Made by a program: the position numbers and the translations under genes. Positions 1 through 7,947 of a stretch of 50,765 nucleotides of DNA are shown here, piece after piece (position 1 is the stretch's first letter; each line of letters starts with the position of its first letter). Source of the DNA: Clostridia bacterium (GTDB taxonomy: Bacteria; Bacillota; Clostridia; TANB77; UBA1234); NCBI GenBank assembly GCA_016291695.1, contig JAEEYG010000084.1, positions 1 through 50,765 of the forward strand, written 5' to 3'. The notes beneath the pieces were generated by a model. It was not told the DNA's origin, ran no database searches, and saw only the letters and a list, made by a program, of their open reading frames with translations.

Positions 1-1859
1 ATCCCATTATCATCAATTCTTTGAATTATTCCCATGTCGCCATTATAAATTCCGCTTCCAAAACTTTTACCATCTAGGCTTTCCCAATATAAATCGTAAT
101 TATTTTTAGTCTGCATTACTTTGTCGCCTTCTCTAAACGTGACACCACCAATAGTCTTTTCAACTTTATTAGGAAATTTAGGGTTTAAAATATTTTGAAG
201 TTCTTTATTTAACAATCTTGTACCCGAATCACCTTTCTTTGTTGGTGTAAGTACTTGTATATCTTTTAGTTTGTCATAATTTCCGAATTTTTGGAGTCTA
301 GTTTGAATTAGCTCTGCAATTTGAATATGTATGTTTTTACCTTGAATAAAGTAAAAATCTCCATCTGTTTTTGCCAAATCAATTGTTTCTCCGTCATTTA
401 TTTTGTGTGCATTTGTGACTATGTTGCTTTCTTGTGCTTGCCTATAAATTTGCGTTAGTTTTGTTACTGGAACTATGTCACAATCTATTAAATCTTTAAG
501 TACATTTCCAGGTCCTACCGAAGGAAGCTGATCGCTATCTCCTATTAGTACTAATCTTGTGTTTTCTTTAAGTGCTCTTAATAAAAAATGCATAAGTATT
601 GTATCGACCATTGATAACTCGTCAACAATTACAAAGTCTTGCTTAATCTTAGGAACTTCATAATTTAAAGCAATTCCTTCTTCCTCGGTTTTTCCAAGTG
701 TCAAAAGTCTATGAAGAGTTTTTGCTTCCTCTCCAGTAGTTTCTGTAATTCTCTTAGCAGCTCTTCCAGTAGGTGCGCAAAGTGCGAACTCTAATTTTTC
801 GACTTCAATGAGCTTTAAAATTGCCTTTATTATTGTGGTTTTTCCTGTACCAGGCCCACCTGTAACAATAGAGATTTTGTTATTGAAAATCATTTTTATA
901 GCTTTCTTTTGCTCATCAGATAATTCAATATTTAAGATTTGCTCAATATCTCGTATTTTTAAATCTAAATTAACACATTTTTTTACTTTATCGTTGCACA
1001 TCATCATTACTCTTCTAGCAATACTATCTTCTGCATCATGATAATTTCCGAGTGCAACAAAGCCTTCTTCTACGTAAATATCTTTTTTATAGCTAAGTTC
1101 TGTTAGGCTCTTCTCAACAAGTTCAGAAGGAACTGCAAGTAATGATGACACAAATGAAATAAGCTCATTTTCTTTTGAACAAGTATTTCCATTTCTAGCC
1201 GATATTGAAAGAGCATATGTAATTCCACTTTCAATCCTAGAAGAAGAGTCCCTATCAATTCCAAGCGACATTGCCATTTTGTCAATTGTTTCAAATCCAA
1301 TATTGTACGAATTTGAAAGTAAAATATAAGGGTTCTCCGTAATCTTGTCTATTGCACCTATACCAAGTTCTTTGTATATTTTCGTAGCGTTCGTAGCTCC
1401 AATATTGTACTTTTGAAGAAAAATAACAATTTGCCACAATTGCCATTCTTTAATAAACTCGTCTGAAATTTGAGTTGCCTTTAAATTAGTTATTCCAGAA
1501 ATGTTAGAAAGCTTATATGGCTCAAATCTTAAAATGTTGATTGTATCTTCGCCAAATCTATCAACTATCTTCTTTGCTGTGGCAGGTCCAACTCCTTTTA
1601 TAATTCCGCTTCCAAGATATTTCTCAACTTCTCCAACAGTAGATGGCATAAGCTTTTCATAAGTAGTCAGTTTAAATTGTTCACCATAAACCGCGTGATT
1701 AATAACGCTACCTTCCGCTTTTATAATGTCACCAATAGAAGCAAAGGGCATGTAGCCAACAGTTGTTATGAGCTCATTATTAACATCTAAATTGCACACT
1801 GTATAACCATTTTCTTCGTTGTGGTATACAATGCTTTCAATCTGCCCTTTGATTTCCAC
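1..1859 (-). CDS. recD2: RecD2-type DNA helicase (5' part, runs off the window)
   Basis: ATP-dependent 5'-3' DNA helicase of the RecD2 family, the stand-alone RecD relatives found in bacteria without RecBC. My translation gives about 619 residues; family members are usually around 740, so roughly the last 120 are outside the window. In order: an N-terminal OB-like part, a helix-hairpin-helix stretch near residues 75-130 (GIIKGVGPATAKKIV), Walker A GGPGTGKTT near 334-342, Walker B with IVDEL near 411-415, and motif III GDSDQLPSVGPG near 440-451. The last visible part has GDKVMQ and YNGDMG, typical of the C-terminal helicase domain. The start is GTG at 1859 behind GGAGG; an in-frame TTG at 1871 overlaps that ribosome binding site. 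It is the last visible gene of a minus-strand run behind the pilin-like genes, separated from them by a hairpin. Its role in repair or recombination is inferred from the family. Confidence 0.93.
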   Translation of the reverse strand, partial: MEIKGQIESIVYHNEENGYTVCNLDVNNELITTVGYMPFASIGDIIKAEGSVINHAVYGEQFKLTTYEKLMPSTVGEVEKYLGSGIIKGVGPATAKKIVDRFGEDTINILRFEPYKLSNISGITNLKATQISDEFIKEWQLWQIVIFLQKYNIGATNATKIYKELGIGAIDKITENPYILLSNSYNIGFETIDKMAMSLGIDRDSSSRIESGITYALSISARNGNTCSKENELISFVSSLLAVPSELVEKSLTELSYKKDIYVEEGFVALGNYHDAEDSIARRVMMMCNDKVKKCVNLDLKIRDIEQILNIELSDEQKKAIKMIFNNKISIVTGGPGTGKTTIIKAILKLIEVEKLEFALCAPTGRAAKRITETTGEEAKTLHRLLTLGKTEEEGIALNYEVPKIKQDFVIVDELSMVDTILMHFLLRALKENTRLVLIGDSDQLPSVGPGNVLKDLIDCDIVPVTKLTQIYRQAQESNIVTNAHKINDGETIDLAKTDGDFYFIQGKNIHIQIAELIQTRLQKFGNYDKLKDIQVLTPTKKGDSGTRLLNKELQNILNPKFPNKVEKTIGGVTFREGDKVMQTKNNYDLYWESLDGKSFGSGIYNGDMGIIQRIDDNG

Positions 1860-1884
1860 AAGTTCCTCCAATTAAATATAAATA

Positions 1885-1917
1885 GAAACTGTCCTTTAAA
1901 ATATCATGGACAGTTTC
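1885..1917 (-). terminator. Hairpin between pilin-like gene and recD2
   Basis: Inverted repeat GAAACTGTCC / GGACAGTTTC with a 13-base loop, just after the stop of the upstream gene. The sequence after it on the minus strand is only moderately T-rich (TATTTATATTT), so it is probably a weak or partial terminator that lowers read-through into recD2. Confidence 0.5.
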
Positions 1918-1924
1918 TGATAAA

Positions 1925-2794
1925 TTATTTCTTAATCTCATCTACATCAAGGTCAAATGTTGGTTCTTCATTGTCTATATAAAATGCTTCGCTCTTATAA
2001 AAACCAACTCTATCTTTGCCGTCATCTTTGTACTCAACCATTACCCACAAATACCAGTTATTTCCAGTTACATCGTTTTTACTAACTAGTTGATCGTTTT
2101 CAACATCATCTTCGAAATCTTCTTTTGATGGTTGTACTGATCCTTGAACCCACTTGTATTTTTTTACACTAGGTTCCGTGGTGCCCTCATACCTAATAAA
2201 GACTTTAGCAGATTGTTGCCTTCCCCATTCTGAATTACCATTAGGTTCGAACTCGACATATACCTTGCCTCTGGTAATATCATCTTCTGGAGAAATACTT
2301 CCTTCGTTGCCATTAGACACTTTTCTGCCACCAACATTGACAACAACAATACCATTCATGTAATTGATTAAAAACTCTCTTTCTTCTCTACCGCCATTAA
2401 TGTTAATTCCGCTTCCGAATACATCATAAAAGTCACTTTCTTTCATAAGATAGTACTTATATGGTGCTTTGATTTCGTCACTACTATTAACACTTTCTAT
2501 TTTTTCCATTTCAAAAGTATCTAAAGCTTTAGCAAACTTTGATTCAAGCTGATATTCGGTAATAAGATACTTAGTATCAAACATCCTTTTTAACAACTGT
2601 GGATCATCGTCTTTAAGTATTTGAGTCTTAGCATATCCGATAACTGTTTCAACATTTTTGATTTCGACTTTAACATCTTCTATTAAACTGTCACTAATAA
2701 CATTAGATAGTAGTGGAGCAGTAATAGACGCTAAAATAACTATCAAAATAATAGTAATAACAAGTGTTATTATACTAATACCCTTACTATTCAT
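1925..2794 (-). CDS. Pilin-like envelope protein with prepilin-type N-terminus
   Basis: A 289-residue secreted or membrane-tethered protein. Starting at the ATG at 2794 (AAGGAGG 8 bases upstream), it begins MNSKG followed by one long hydrophobic segment, ISIITLVITIILIVILASI. This resembles a type IV prepilin leader cut after the Gly, with the hydrophobic helix kept. The residue five positions after the predicted cut is Thr, not the Glu nearly universal in true pilins. The rest is hydrophilic, with a Cys-free domain ending in an acidic tail. A longer frame reaches upstream to 2848 but would overlap the preceding gene's end and lacks a ribosome binding site. It follows another pilin-like gene by 31 bases, so the two are probably co-transcribed. 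No pilus assembly ATPase, platform protein or prepilin peptidase is in the window. Function unknown; the pilin-like class is inferred from the N-terminus only. Confidence 0.8.
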   Translation of the reverse strand: MNSKGISIITLVITIILIVILASITAPLLSNVISDSLIEDVKVEIKNVETVIGYAKTQILKDDDPQLLKRMFDTKYLITEYQLESKFAKALDTFEMEKIESVNSSDEIKAPYKYYLMKESDFYDVFGSGININGGREEREFLINYMNGIVVVNVGGRKVSNGNEGSISPEDDITRGKVYVEFEPNGNSEWGRQQSAKVFIRYEGTTEPSVKKYKWVQGSVQPSKEDFEDDVENDQLVSKNDVTGNNWYLWVMVEYKDDGKDRVGFYKSEAFYIDNEEPTFDLDVDEIKK

Positions 2795-2825
2795 GAGCTT
2801 CCTCCTTGGTACAAATTCGTACGTT

Positions 2826-3317
2826 CTAAATAGGTCCAACAACATCAACGCTGTAATAATTTACTAGAAATACTCTGTCTTTTGAAATACTATTTATTCC
2901 GATTTCTATTACATTGTTATGTCTAAGAATTCTTGTATACTCCATATTGTCTATATTTCTTCTAACAAAAGATTCTATATCTTTGCTAATTCCGTCAATG
3001 TCACGCGTCATTCTTCCTTCAGAAAGAAATAATTGGACTAAATATTCTTTGACGTCATTTATTCTAGTCTCTCCGCTCTCTTCACTATAATCAGGTACTA
3101 CCTCACCAACAATAGGATTTAATGTCTTGTTACGTTGATAATCACCAAATCTATTGTTTATTGCATTCATTACCTGATTTCTTTCTTCTTTATCCTTGGC
3201 TTCAAGTGCTTTGTCGTATCCTCCAATGCCAGAGGTTAATGCTATACCTGCTAGAATGATTATAACTATCATTGTTATGACAAGAGCTACCAAGCTTACA
3301 CCTTTTTTATTGGTCAT
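2826..3317 (-). CDS. Small pilin-like protein with prepilin-type N-terminus
   Basis: 163 residues starting MTNKKG, then the hydrophobic run VSLVALVITMIVIIILAGI, then a charged alpha-helical stretch (residues about 32-60). This layout matches type IV pilins and pseudopilins: short basic leader, Gly at the cut site, one long helix, soluble head. The +5 position is Ala rather than Glu. The C-terminal half, rich in Ile, Asp and Arg, has no motif I recognise. The start has GAGGTG upstream. It lies 10 bases after the GLUG protein gene and 31 bases before the larger pilin-like gene, so the three look like one operon. It could be a minor pilin or an unrelated surface protein that uses the same export signal. 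Confidence 0.8.
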   Translation of the reverse strand: MTNKKGVSLVALVITMIVIIILAGIALTSGIGGYDKALEAKDKEERNQVMNAINNRFGDYQRNKTLNPIVGEVVPDYSEESGETRINDVKEYLVQLFLSEGRMTRDIDGISKDIESFVRRNIDNMEYTRILRHNNVIEIGINSISKDRVFLVNYYSVDVVGPI

Positions 3318-3327
3318 AATGCACCTC

Positions 3328-4989
3328 TTATCTTTCCCAATTTAGAGTAGGTGGATTTCTTCCGTCAAAGTTCCATAATACAAAATCAGCTTGAGTCCAA
3401 CCTTTGTACTCAGATACGGTTCTTAGCTGTTCAGCACTATATGCATAGAAAGCACTTTGAAGAGAAAAGCCTTCATCAAAGCTTCCAACTGACTCTAGGG
3501 CCTCTAGGCTTCCTTTTAGCCAATAACAGTATCTAATAGTAGCTGCATCTGTTTTTCCAGCAAATTTTCCAATAAATCCGCCTTTATTTTCGATTGCACT
3601 TGGATTAACTAACGATGCAGCAGAATACACTCTTGTTATCTTTATAGTAGATCTTCCCGTTGTGTCTATCATACCAGCAAAGCCACCTACGTTCTCTGCA
3701 GATCCTTGGTTAACATTTGGAGTAAGATTTGTTCTATTAACGTATGAATCTGTAACAGATAGCCCTTTTGCACTTTCTATACCTGCAAAGTTTCCAATGA
3801 AACCTCCAATATTTTTTATTGCCCTAATATTTGTATCTTTAACTAAGCATTGTGCCATAGATATGTCACTATGAGGAGTAATATATCCTGCTATTCCTCC
3901 AACATTGCTAGCTGTGCTTAATAATGTTGTGCTCTTGACCGCAACTTGTTTTAAGTCTCCAGTAGTAATATAACCCGCAAAACCACCAACATTATCTCCC
4001 ATTCCATTAACAGTAACACTGCAAACCATTTTTTCTGCTTTACCAGTGAAACTTCCAAAAGCACCACCTACGTAGCCAGTTCCATTAATTGTACCCGACA
4101 CACTACAATTAAAAGCTTCTCCAGCGAATGTTCCTGCAATTGCACCAACATAATTACCACCAGATATTGAAACCTCTTTTAAAACAAGGTTTCTAACTTT
4201 TGCTCCTGATTCAACTTCTTTAAATAATCCGCAGTTGCCATATGATGTTTGTCTATTAATGTACAAGTTTGATATTGTATATCCTCTACCATCTAGTACT
4301 CCACCATATTTAAGAGTAGTAAGCGGTTCCCAGCCATCTCCCGTATCACCAAGTACTGCTTTCATATCAATGTCTTGAGTAAGCTTATAAATATAATCTG
4401 GATGAGAGTTAATTTTAAGTAAATCAGCTGCCTCTCGAATATACACGGTATAACTAGATGGCGTAACGCTTTTGCTCTTTGGGTTACTCATTTTTTCTTG
4501 AATAACAAGAAAATCATCAAGATCATGATATAGCTTGCCATTATATTGAATTCCATCAACATTAACTACCTCACCAGTAGTGTAATTGATGATATAGTTT
4601 TGCTTTTTATTAAATAACGTCGGCACTAATTTGTTGGCTTCATCAGCAGAAACATAGTAGTATCCATATTTATACTCAACAACCTGACCATTATTATTTA
4701 AAGTGATTGGAGTTTTAACATCTTTTGAATCTTGGCGTTCACCTAAGTATTCAGAAGGTTCAAGACTTTTTACAGCCTCTCCAATTGCAACAGCATCCGC
4801 AATTTTTTCTTTAATTTCCCTTAACTTTTTAGTAGAATCGTTTTTCTTAATAATCATAAAAGCAACTATAACAATCATTATAACTACTACAGAAATTAAA
4901 GCCATTAGTATGTTAACTGTTCTCTTTGATTTATCAACCAAAATATCCTGTTTGTTATTGCCAAGAATATCATCTAATTTAACACCCAT
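3328..4989 (-). CDS. Membrane-anchored GLUG-repeat surface protein
   Basis: 553 residues. A short cytoplasmic N-terminus is followed by one membrane helix near residues 25-47, so most of the protein should face outward. The part from about 180 onward scans as parallel beta repeats of the GLUG type: a recurrent V/IGGF/IAG unit (NVGGFAGYI, NVGGIAGYI, NIGGFIGNF, NVGGFAGMI, NKGGFIGKF) spaced about 35-50 residues apart. GLUG repeats are known from bacterial adhesins and some metallopeptidase-linked surface proteins. The final part (CYWLKGS... ending in NWER) resembles the closing segment seen after such repeats. ATG at 4989 with GGAGG seven bases upstream. It is the first gene of the set with the two pilin-like genes, suggesting a common surface structure. 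No catalytic motif was found; adhesion is the likely role but unproven. Confidence 0.85.
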   Translation of the reverse strand: MGVKLDDILGNNKQDILVDKSKRTVNILMALISVVVIMIVIVAFMIIKKNDSTKKLREIKEKIADAVAIGEAVKSLEPSEYLGERQDSKDVKTPITLNNNGQVVEYKYGYYYVSADEANKLVPTLFNKKQNYIINYTTGEVVNVDGIQYNGKLYHDLDDFLVIQEKMSNPKSKSVTPSSYTVYIREAADLLKINSHPDYIYKLTQDIDMKAVLGDTGDGWEPLTTLKYGGVLDGRGYTISNLYINRQTSYGNCGLFKEVESGAKVRNLVLKEVSISGGNYVGAIAGTFAGEAFNCSVSGTINGTGYVGGAFGSFTGKAEKMVCSVTVNGMGDNVGGFAGYITTGDLKQVAVKSTTLLSTASNVGGIAGYITPHSDISMAQCLVKDTNIRAIKNIGGFIGNFAGIESAKGLSVTDSYVNRTNLTPNVNQGSAENVGGFAGMIDTTGRSTIKITRVYSAASLVNPSAIENKGGFIGKFAGKTDAATIRYCYWLKGSLEALESVGSFDEGFSLQSAFYAYSAEQLRTVSEYKGWTQADFVLWNFDGRNPPTLNWER

Positions 4990-5037
4990 GTTCTCTCCTC
5001 CAAAATGAAACCTTAATAATATCCTACTTCAACCTTT

Positions 5038-5066
5038 AGATTACTATTATATCGAGCTTTTGTCAA
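5038..5066 (-). promoter_or_regulatory. Candidate promoter of the GLUG/pilin-like operon
   Basis: On the minus strand TTGACA (5061-5066) is followed after 17 bases by TAATCT (5038-5043). A perfect TATAAT also lies at 5046-5051 but only 9 bases after TTGACA; with the weaker upstream TTAATT it too would have a 17-base spacer. Either gives a start about 40-50 bases before the ATG at 4989. Confidence 0.55.
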
Positions 5067-5105
5067 TTAATTAAGTGTTAAGTTTTTCTTACGGAAATGA
5101 GCAGT

Positions 5106-5546
5106 TTAAGATAATTTTGCCTTAACAATTTCGTTTATAGTTTTACCGTCTGCTCTCCCTGCAACTTTAGATTTTACAGCTTGCATTACCTTTCCCATGT
5201 CCTTCATAGTTTCAGCACCAACTTCAGCAATTGTATCAACTATAATTCTCTCTAATTCCTCTCCTGATAGTTCCTCTGGAAGATAGCCTTTAATAATTGC
5301 AAGTTCTTCATTTGTTTGATTTATTAAATCTTCTCTTCCTGCCTTCTCAAATTCAGTAAGTGCGTCCTTTCTTTTCTTTGCTTCTTTAGAAATAATTTCA
5401 ATTATTTCGTTATCTTCAAGAACAACCTTTTTATCAACCTCAATTTGCTTTATTGATGCACGAATCATAGTAACTGTGTTCTTTTTTATTTCGTCATGAT
5501 TTTTCATAGCGTCTTTTAAATCTTCCATTAATTTTTCTTTTAACAT
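5106..5546 (-). CDS. yqeY: GatB/YqeY family protein
   Basis: A 146-residue protein of the YqeY family, related to the C-terminal tRNA-binding domain of the GatB subunit of the tRNA-dependent amidotransferase. Recognisable features are the early LKEKLMEDLKDAMKNHD helix, the VTMIRASIKQIEVDK stretch near residue 25, YLPEELSGEELE near 90, and the MGKVMQAVKSKVAGRADGKTIN segment near 117 that typifies the family. Full length for the family. ATG at 5546 with GGAGG eight bases upstream. In many Firmicutes yqeY lies directly after rpsU; here the same order holds, but a terminator and a 211-base palindrome separate them. Its cellular role is not firmly established; involvement in tRNA-dependent amidation is inferred from homology. 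Confidence 0.93.
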   Translation of the reverse strand: MLKEKLMEDLKDAMKNHDEIKKNTVTMIRASIKQIEVDKKVVLEDNEIIEIISKEAKKRKDALTEFEKAGREDLINQTNEELAIIKGYLPEELSGEELERIIVDTIAEVGAETMKDMGKVMQAVKSKVAGRADGKTINEIVKAKLS

Positions 5547-5636
5547 AATATATTCCTCCCATCATTGTTTGATATTATTTTATAAGAAAAAGCTCAATCT
5601 ATCAATGGATATACAAATATTCAAAGAGAAAAGAAC

Positions 5637-5847
5637 GAGCTTGATCATATTTTTTGTCTTAGTATGTGCTTTTTGGAAGAGCACGTGCATAATTATATTT
5701 TTTAAAAAGTTGTCGCCCGCCTAGAAGTTGGAAATTTTGATAAATCAAAATTTCCTTCCACAAGCTCCATCAAACTCTTAAACTTTTCAAAAAATATAAT
5801 TATCACAGCTCTTCCCCAAATGCCTTACAAAAAATATGCTCAAGCTC
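5637..5847. repeat. 211-bp imperfect palindrome between rpsU and yqeY
   Basis: The two arms read towards a centre near 5742. The centre is GAAATTTTGA-TAAA-TCAAAATTTC. Further matches are CATAATTATATTTTTT (5688-5703) against AAAAAATATAATTAT (5789-5803), and the ends GAGCTTG against CAAGCTC. The arms differ in places but pair along most of their length, so this is one large hairpin rather than several small ones. No coding frame was found inside it. It resembles a miniature inverted-repeat element, but no target duplication was confirmed. Together with the terminator beside it, it fills the 370-base gap between the two genes. Confidence 0.75.
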
Positions 5848-5855
5848 TTCCTCAC

Positions 5856-5892
5856 AAAAAAAGTTGTTATGAAGACTCTTCATAACAACTTT
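5856..5892 (-). terminator. Rho-independent terminator of rpsT-rpsU
   Basis: A 14-bp perfect stem (AAGTTGTTATGAAG with its complement) around the 3-base loop 5875-5877, followed on the minus strand by a run of seven or more T. It starts about 25 bases after the rpsU stop codon. Confidence 0.9.
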
Positions 5893-5916
5893 AAAAATCA
5901 GAATTTATATAAAATA

Positions 5917-6087
5917 TTAGAATTTTCTCTTTCTTGCAGCCTCTGACTTCTTCTTTCTTTTAACGCTAGGCTTTTCATAGTGCTCTCTTTTCCTAACTTC
6001 TTGAAGAACTCCAGAACGCGCACAATCTCTCTTAAATCTCTTTAGAGCATTCTCTAAAGATTCATTTTCTCTGACTTTAACTCCCAT
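5917..6087 (-). CDS. rpsU: 30S ribosomal protein bS21
   Basis: A 56-residue, very basic protein that I translated directly: [18 protein letters not shown] near the start and a C-terminus rich in Lys and Arg ([14 protein letters not shown]). This matches bS21 in length and in the conserved N-terminal pattern VRENES.E.ALKRFKR. bS21 sits on the small subunit platform near the anti-Shine-Dalgarno end of 16S rRNA and helps initiation. The ATG at 6087 is preceded by AAGGAGGG. It follows rpsT by 45 bases and is followed by a strong terminator, so rpsT and rpsU look like a two-gene operon. Confidence 0.97.
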   Translation of the reverse strand: MGVKVRENESLENALKRFKRDCARSGVLQEVRKREHYEKPSVKRKKKSEAARKRKF

Positions 6088-6132
6088 TAAAATATCCCTC
6101 CTTCCAAATTATAACAGTTTAGAAGAATTAAG

Positions 6133-6396
6133 TTATTTCATTGAGTTAAGAGCTCTGTCAAGACTAGACTTCTTTCTAGAAGCAGTGTTGTCTTTAATAA
6201 CTCCCTTTTTAGCAGCCTTTTCAACTTCTTTTAGGGCTACTTTGTATAATTCAGTAGCTTTCTTTTTGTCTCCAGCTTCAACTTGAGCAAGGAAATTCTT
6301 AACTGCAGTCTTGTATCCTGATTTAACCATAGAATTCTCTAAAGTCTTAGATTTGTTAGTTCTAACTCTTTTAATTGCTGACTTTATATTTGGCAT
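6133..6396 (-). CDS. rpsT: 30S ribosomal protein bS20
   Basis: 87 residues from the ATG at 6396 (MPNIKSAIKRVRTNKSK), the standard bS20 opening. bS20 binds 16S rRNA early in 30S assembly. The second half, with KKGVIKDNTASRKKSSL, is the conserved C-terminal helix pair of the family, and total length is normal. A longer in-frame ATG at 6423 would add nine residues not found in the family, and the AAGGAGG lies between the two ATGs, which supports 6396. The spacing of about 11 bases is somewhat long. rpsU follows; tyrS lies upstream with no terminator seen between them, but rpsT has its own candidate promoter. Confidence 0.97.
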   Translation of the reverse strand: MPNIKSAIKRVRTNKSKTLENSMVKSGYKTAVKNFLAQVEAGDKKKATELYKVALKEVEKAAKKGVIKDNTASRKKSSLDRALNSMK

Positions 6397-6441
6397 CTTA
6401 AAATGCACCTCCTTCTTGCTCACTTTAAATCTACGTCAAAA

Positions 6442-6470
6442 AGTTTAGCACATAAATTGTCAAAAATCAA
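6442..6470 (-). promoter_or_regulatory. Candidate rpsT promoter
   Basis: On the minus strand TTGATT (6465-6470), a 17-base spacer and TAAACT (6442-6447), just downstream of the tyrS stop codon. The spacer itself contains TTGACA, which has no -10 at the right distance. Confidence 0.5.
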
Positions 6471-6473
6471 GCA

Positions 6474-7661
6474 CTATTTCATCTCAATTTTAACGATTTT
6501 CTTTTTACCTTTAGCTACCACAAAAGAGTCCTTTTCAACCGCCATATTAATATCCTCAACCTTTTGCCCGTCTAACGTAATTCCACCTTGCGTAATTAGT
6601 CTTCTGGCTTCTGATTTTGAAGGAGCAATTTCAGAAGCAACCAAAATATCCATGATGTTACGGCTTTCTTTGCTTATTTCAACCGTTGGCATGTTTTCAG
6701 CTAAAAGTTCCCCTGAAAATAGCTTTTCTGATGTTTCCTTAGCCTTTATAGCCTCTTCTTCGCCATGAAGGTATTTTACTACTTCAAAAGCAAGTCTTTT
6801 ACCAGCCTCTCTCTTTTCTGGTTCTGTTTTAACACTTTCTTCTAATTTATCTATTTCCTCTTTAGAAAGGAATGTAAACCTCTTTAAATATGGAATAACC
6901 ATCTCATCTTCAGAATTTAACAAATATTGATACATTTGATATGGACTTGTTTTCTCTTTATCAAGCCATAATGCATTTCCCTCTGATTTTCCAAATTTAA
7001 CACCAGACTTAGTTGTAACTAGTGGCATTGTGAATGCATACGCTTCTTTGCCAGTCACCTTTTTGATTAACTCTACTCCTGAAGTAATGTTTCCCCATTG
7101 ATCTTGGCCAGCAACCTGCATAATACAGTTTTTGTTGTTAAATAACCATAAAAAGTCGTTTGCTTGAAGTAATTGATATGAAAACTCTGCATAAGAAATG
7201 CCTTCTTCTAGTCTTCTCTTAATAATATCTTTGCTTAGCATATATGGAACATTAAAGTACTTTCCTACATCTCTTAAAAAGTCTATCAATGTAATGTTTT
7301 CTGTCCAATCCAAGTTATTTACCATTTCACAATTAGGAAAATACTTTGCAAGCTGGTTCTTAATTCCTTCAACATTCTTAAAAATAGTCTCTTTCTGACT
7401 TGCATCTCTTTCTGTGGTCTCCCTAGGATCCCCAATTAGACCTGTAGCTCCTCCAACTAGTACTATTGGATGGTGTCCATATCTAGCTAGTCTTTCACAA
7501 ATTAAGAAACTAGAAAGATGCCCTAAATGCAAAGAATCTGCAGTCGGGTCAGTTCCAATATAAAAAGTCATTCCACCTTTATTAAGCTTTTCAACAAAAT
7601 CAGGACTATTAGTTTGATCCTTAATTAATTCTCTGTAAATTAAATCTTCATAACAAGTCAT
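6474..7661 (-). CDS. tyrS: Tyrosine--tRNA ligase
   Basis: 395 residues from the ATG at 7661 (MTCYEDLIYREL), behind AGGAGAG. Class I aminoacyl-tRNA synthetase that charges tRNA-Tyr. The HIGH signature is HLGH in DSLHLGHLSSFL, and the KMSKS signature is KFGKS in GVKFGKSEGNALW, which marks the TyrS rather than the TyrZ branch. The Tyr-site region AGQDQWGNI is present. The last 65 or so residues form an S4 RNA-binding domain (SKSEARRLITQGGI). The open frame extends upstream to 7796, but that stretch is the T-box leader: its apparent residues are the antiterminator and terminator sequence, so it should not be included. Expression is expected to rise when tRNA-Tyr is uncharged. Confidence 0.97.
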   Translation of the reverse strand: MTCYEDLIYRELIKDQTNSPDFVEKLNKGGMTFYIGTDPTADSLHLGHLSSFLICERLARYGHHPIVLVGGATGLIGDPRETTERDASQKETIFKNVEGIKNQLAKYFPNCEMVNNLDWTENITLIDFLRDVGKYFNVPYMLSKDIIKRRLEEGISYAEFSYQLLQANDFLWLFNNKNCIMQVAGQDQWGNITSGVELIKKVTGKEAYAFTMPLVTTKSGVKFGKSEGNALWLDKEKTSPYQMYQYLLNSEDEMVIPYLKRFTFLSKEEIDKLEESVKTEPEKREAGKRLAFEVVKYLHGEEEAIKAKETSEKLFSGELLAENMPTVEISKESRNIMDILVASEIAPSKSEARRLITQGGITLDGQKVEDINMAVEKDSFVVAKGKKKIVKIEMK

Positions 7662-7680
7662 AATATTCTCTCCTTCTTCT

Positions 7681-7713
7681 TTTTTCTGCCAAATCGGGGC
7701 AGCCTTTTTTGGC
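7681..7713 (+). repeat. Left arm of 33-bp inverted repeat around the tyrS leader
   Basis: This stretch (start TTTTTCTGCC, end CTTTTTTGGC) matches the reverse complement of 7915-7947 at 29 of 33 positions by eye. It lies in the untranslated leader, between the T-box terminator and the tyrS ribosome binding site. On the minus strand it also takes part in a small local hairpin, GGGG..CGCC / GGC.GCCCC. Confidence 0.85.
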
Positions 7714-7727
7714 GGTCCCCATTTAAC

Positions 7728-7876
7728 AAAAAAAGAGCCATCAAACTCTAGGGACGAAAGCTTTTCGCGGTACCACCCTAGTTTATGATTGCTCATACAC
7801 TCTAATCTAATAGCCTTAACGCGGTTATCAAACGGAGCAAACTCCAGGGGTCGTAAATCCCTATCAACGCTTGTCT
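7728..7876 (-). ncRNA. T-box riboswitch upstream of tyrS
   Basis: Minus-strand leader with the T-box sequence TGGTACCGCG at 7766-7775 inside GGGTGGTACCGCG...CGTCCC, the invariant core that pairs with the tRNA acceptor end. The competing terminator has a long stem from GAGC..ATC...CTAGGG to CCCTAG...GATGGCTC, followed by seven T at 7728-7734. Only about 100 bases separate the predicted start point from the T-box core, so the specifier stem looks short. A TAC triplet (tyrosine) lies in the loop of a small hairpin at 7846-7862, but I cannot prove it is the specifier. Confidence 0.9.
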
Positions 7877-7882
7877 TAGGTG

Positions 7883-7911
7883 ATTATACTAAACCATTGT
7901 TTTTTTGTCAA
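7883..7911 (-). promoter_or_regulatory. tyrS promoter
   Basis: Perfect TTGACA (7906-7911), 17-base spacer and perfect TATAAT (7883-7888) on the minus strand, directly upstream of the T-box leader and directly beside the right arm of the inverted repeat. Confidence 0.92.
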
Positions 7912-7914
7912 ATT

Positions 7915-7947
7915 GCCAAAAAAGGTTGTCCCGATTTGACCGAAAAA
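7915..7947 (-). repeat. Right arm of 33-bp inverted repeat around the tyrS leader
   Basis: Reverse-complement partner of 7681-7713 with four mismatches. It lies just upstream of the tyrS promoter and overlaps the T-run of the terminator of the neighbouring 90-residue gene. The two arms bracket the whole promoter and T-box. Confidence 0.85.

Noticed and set aside
7662-7796. N-terminal extension of tyrS
   Set aside because: The extra codons are the T-box core and terminator; the ATG at 7661 has the ribosome binding site and matches the family start.
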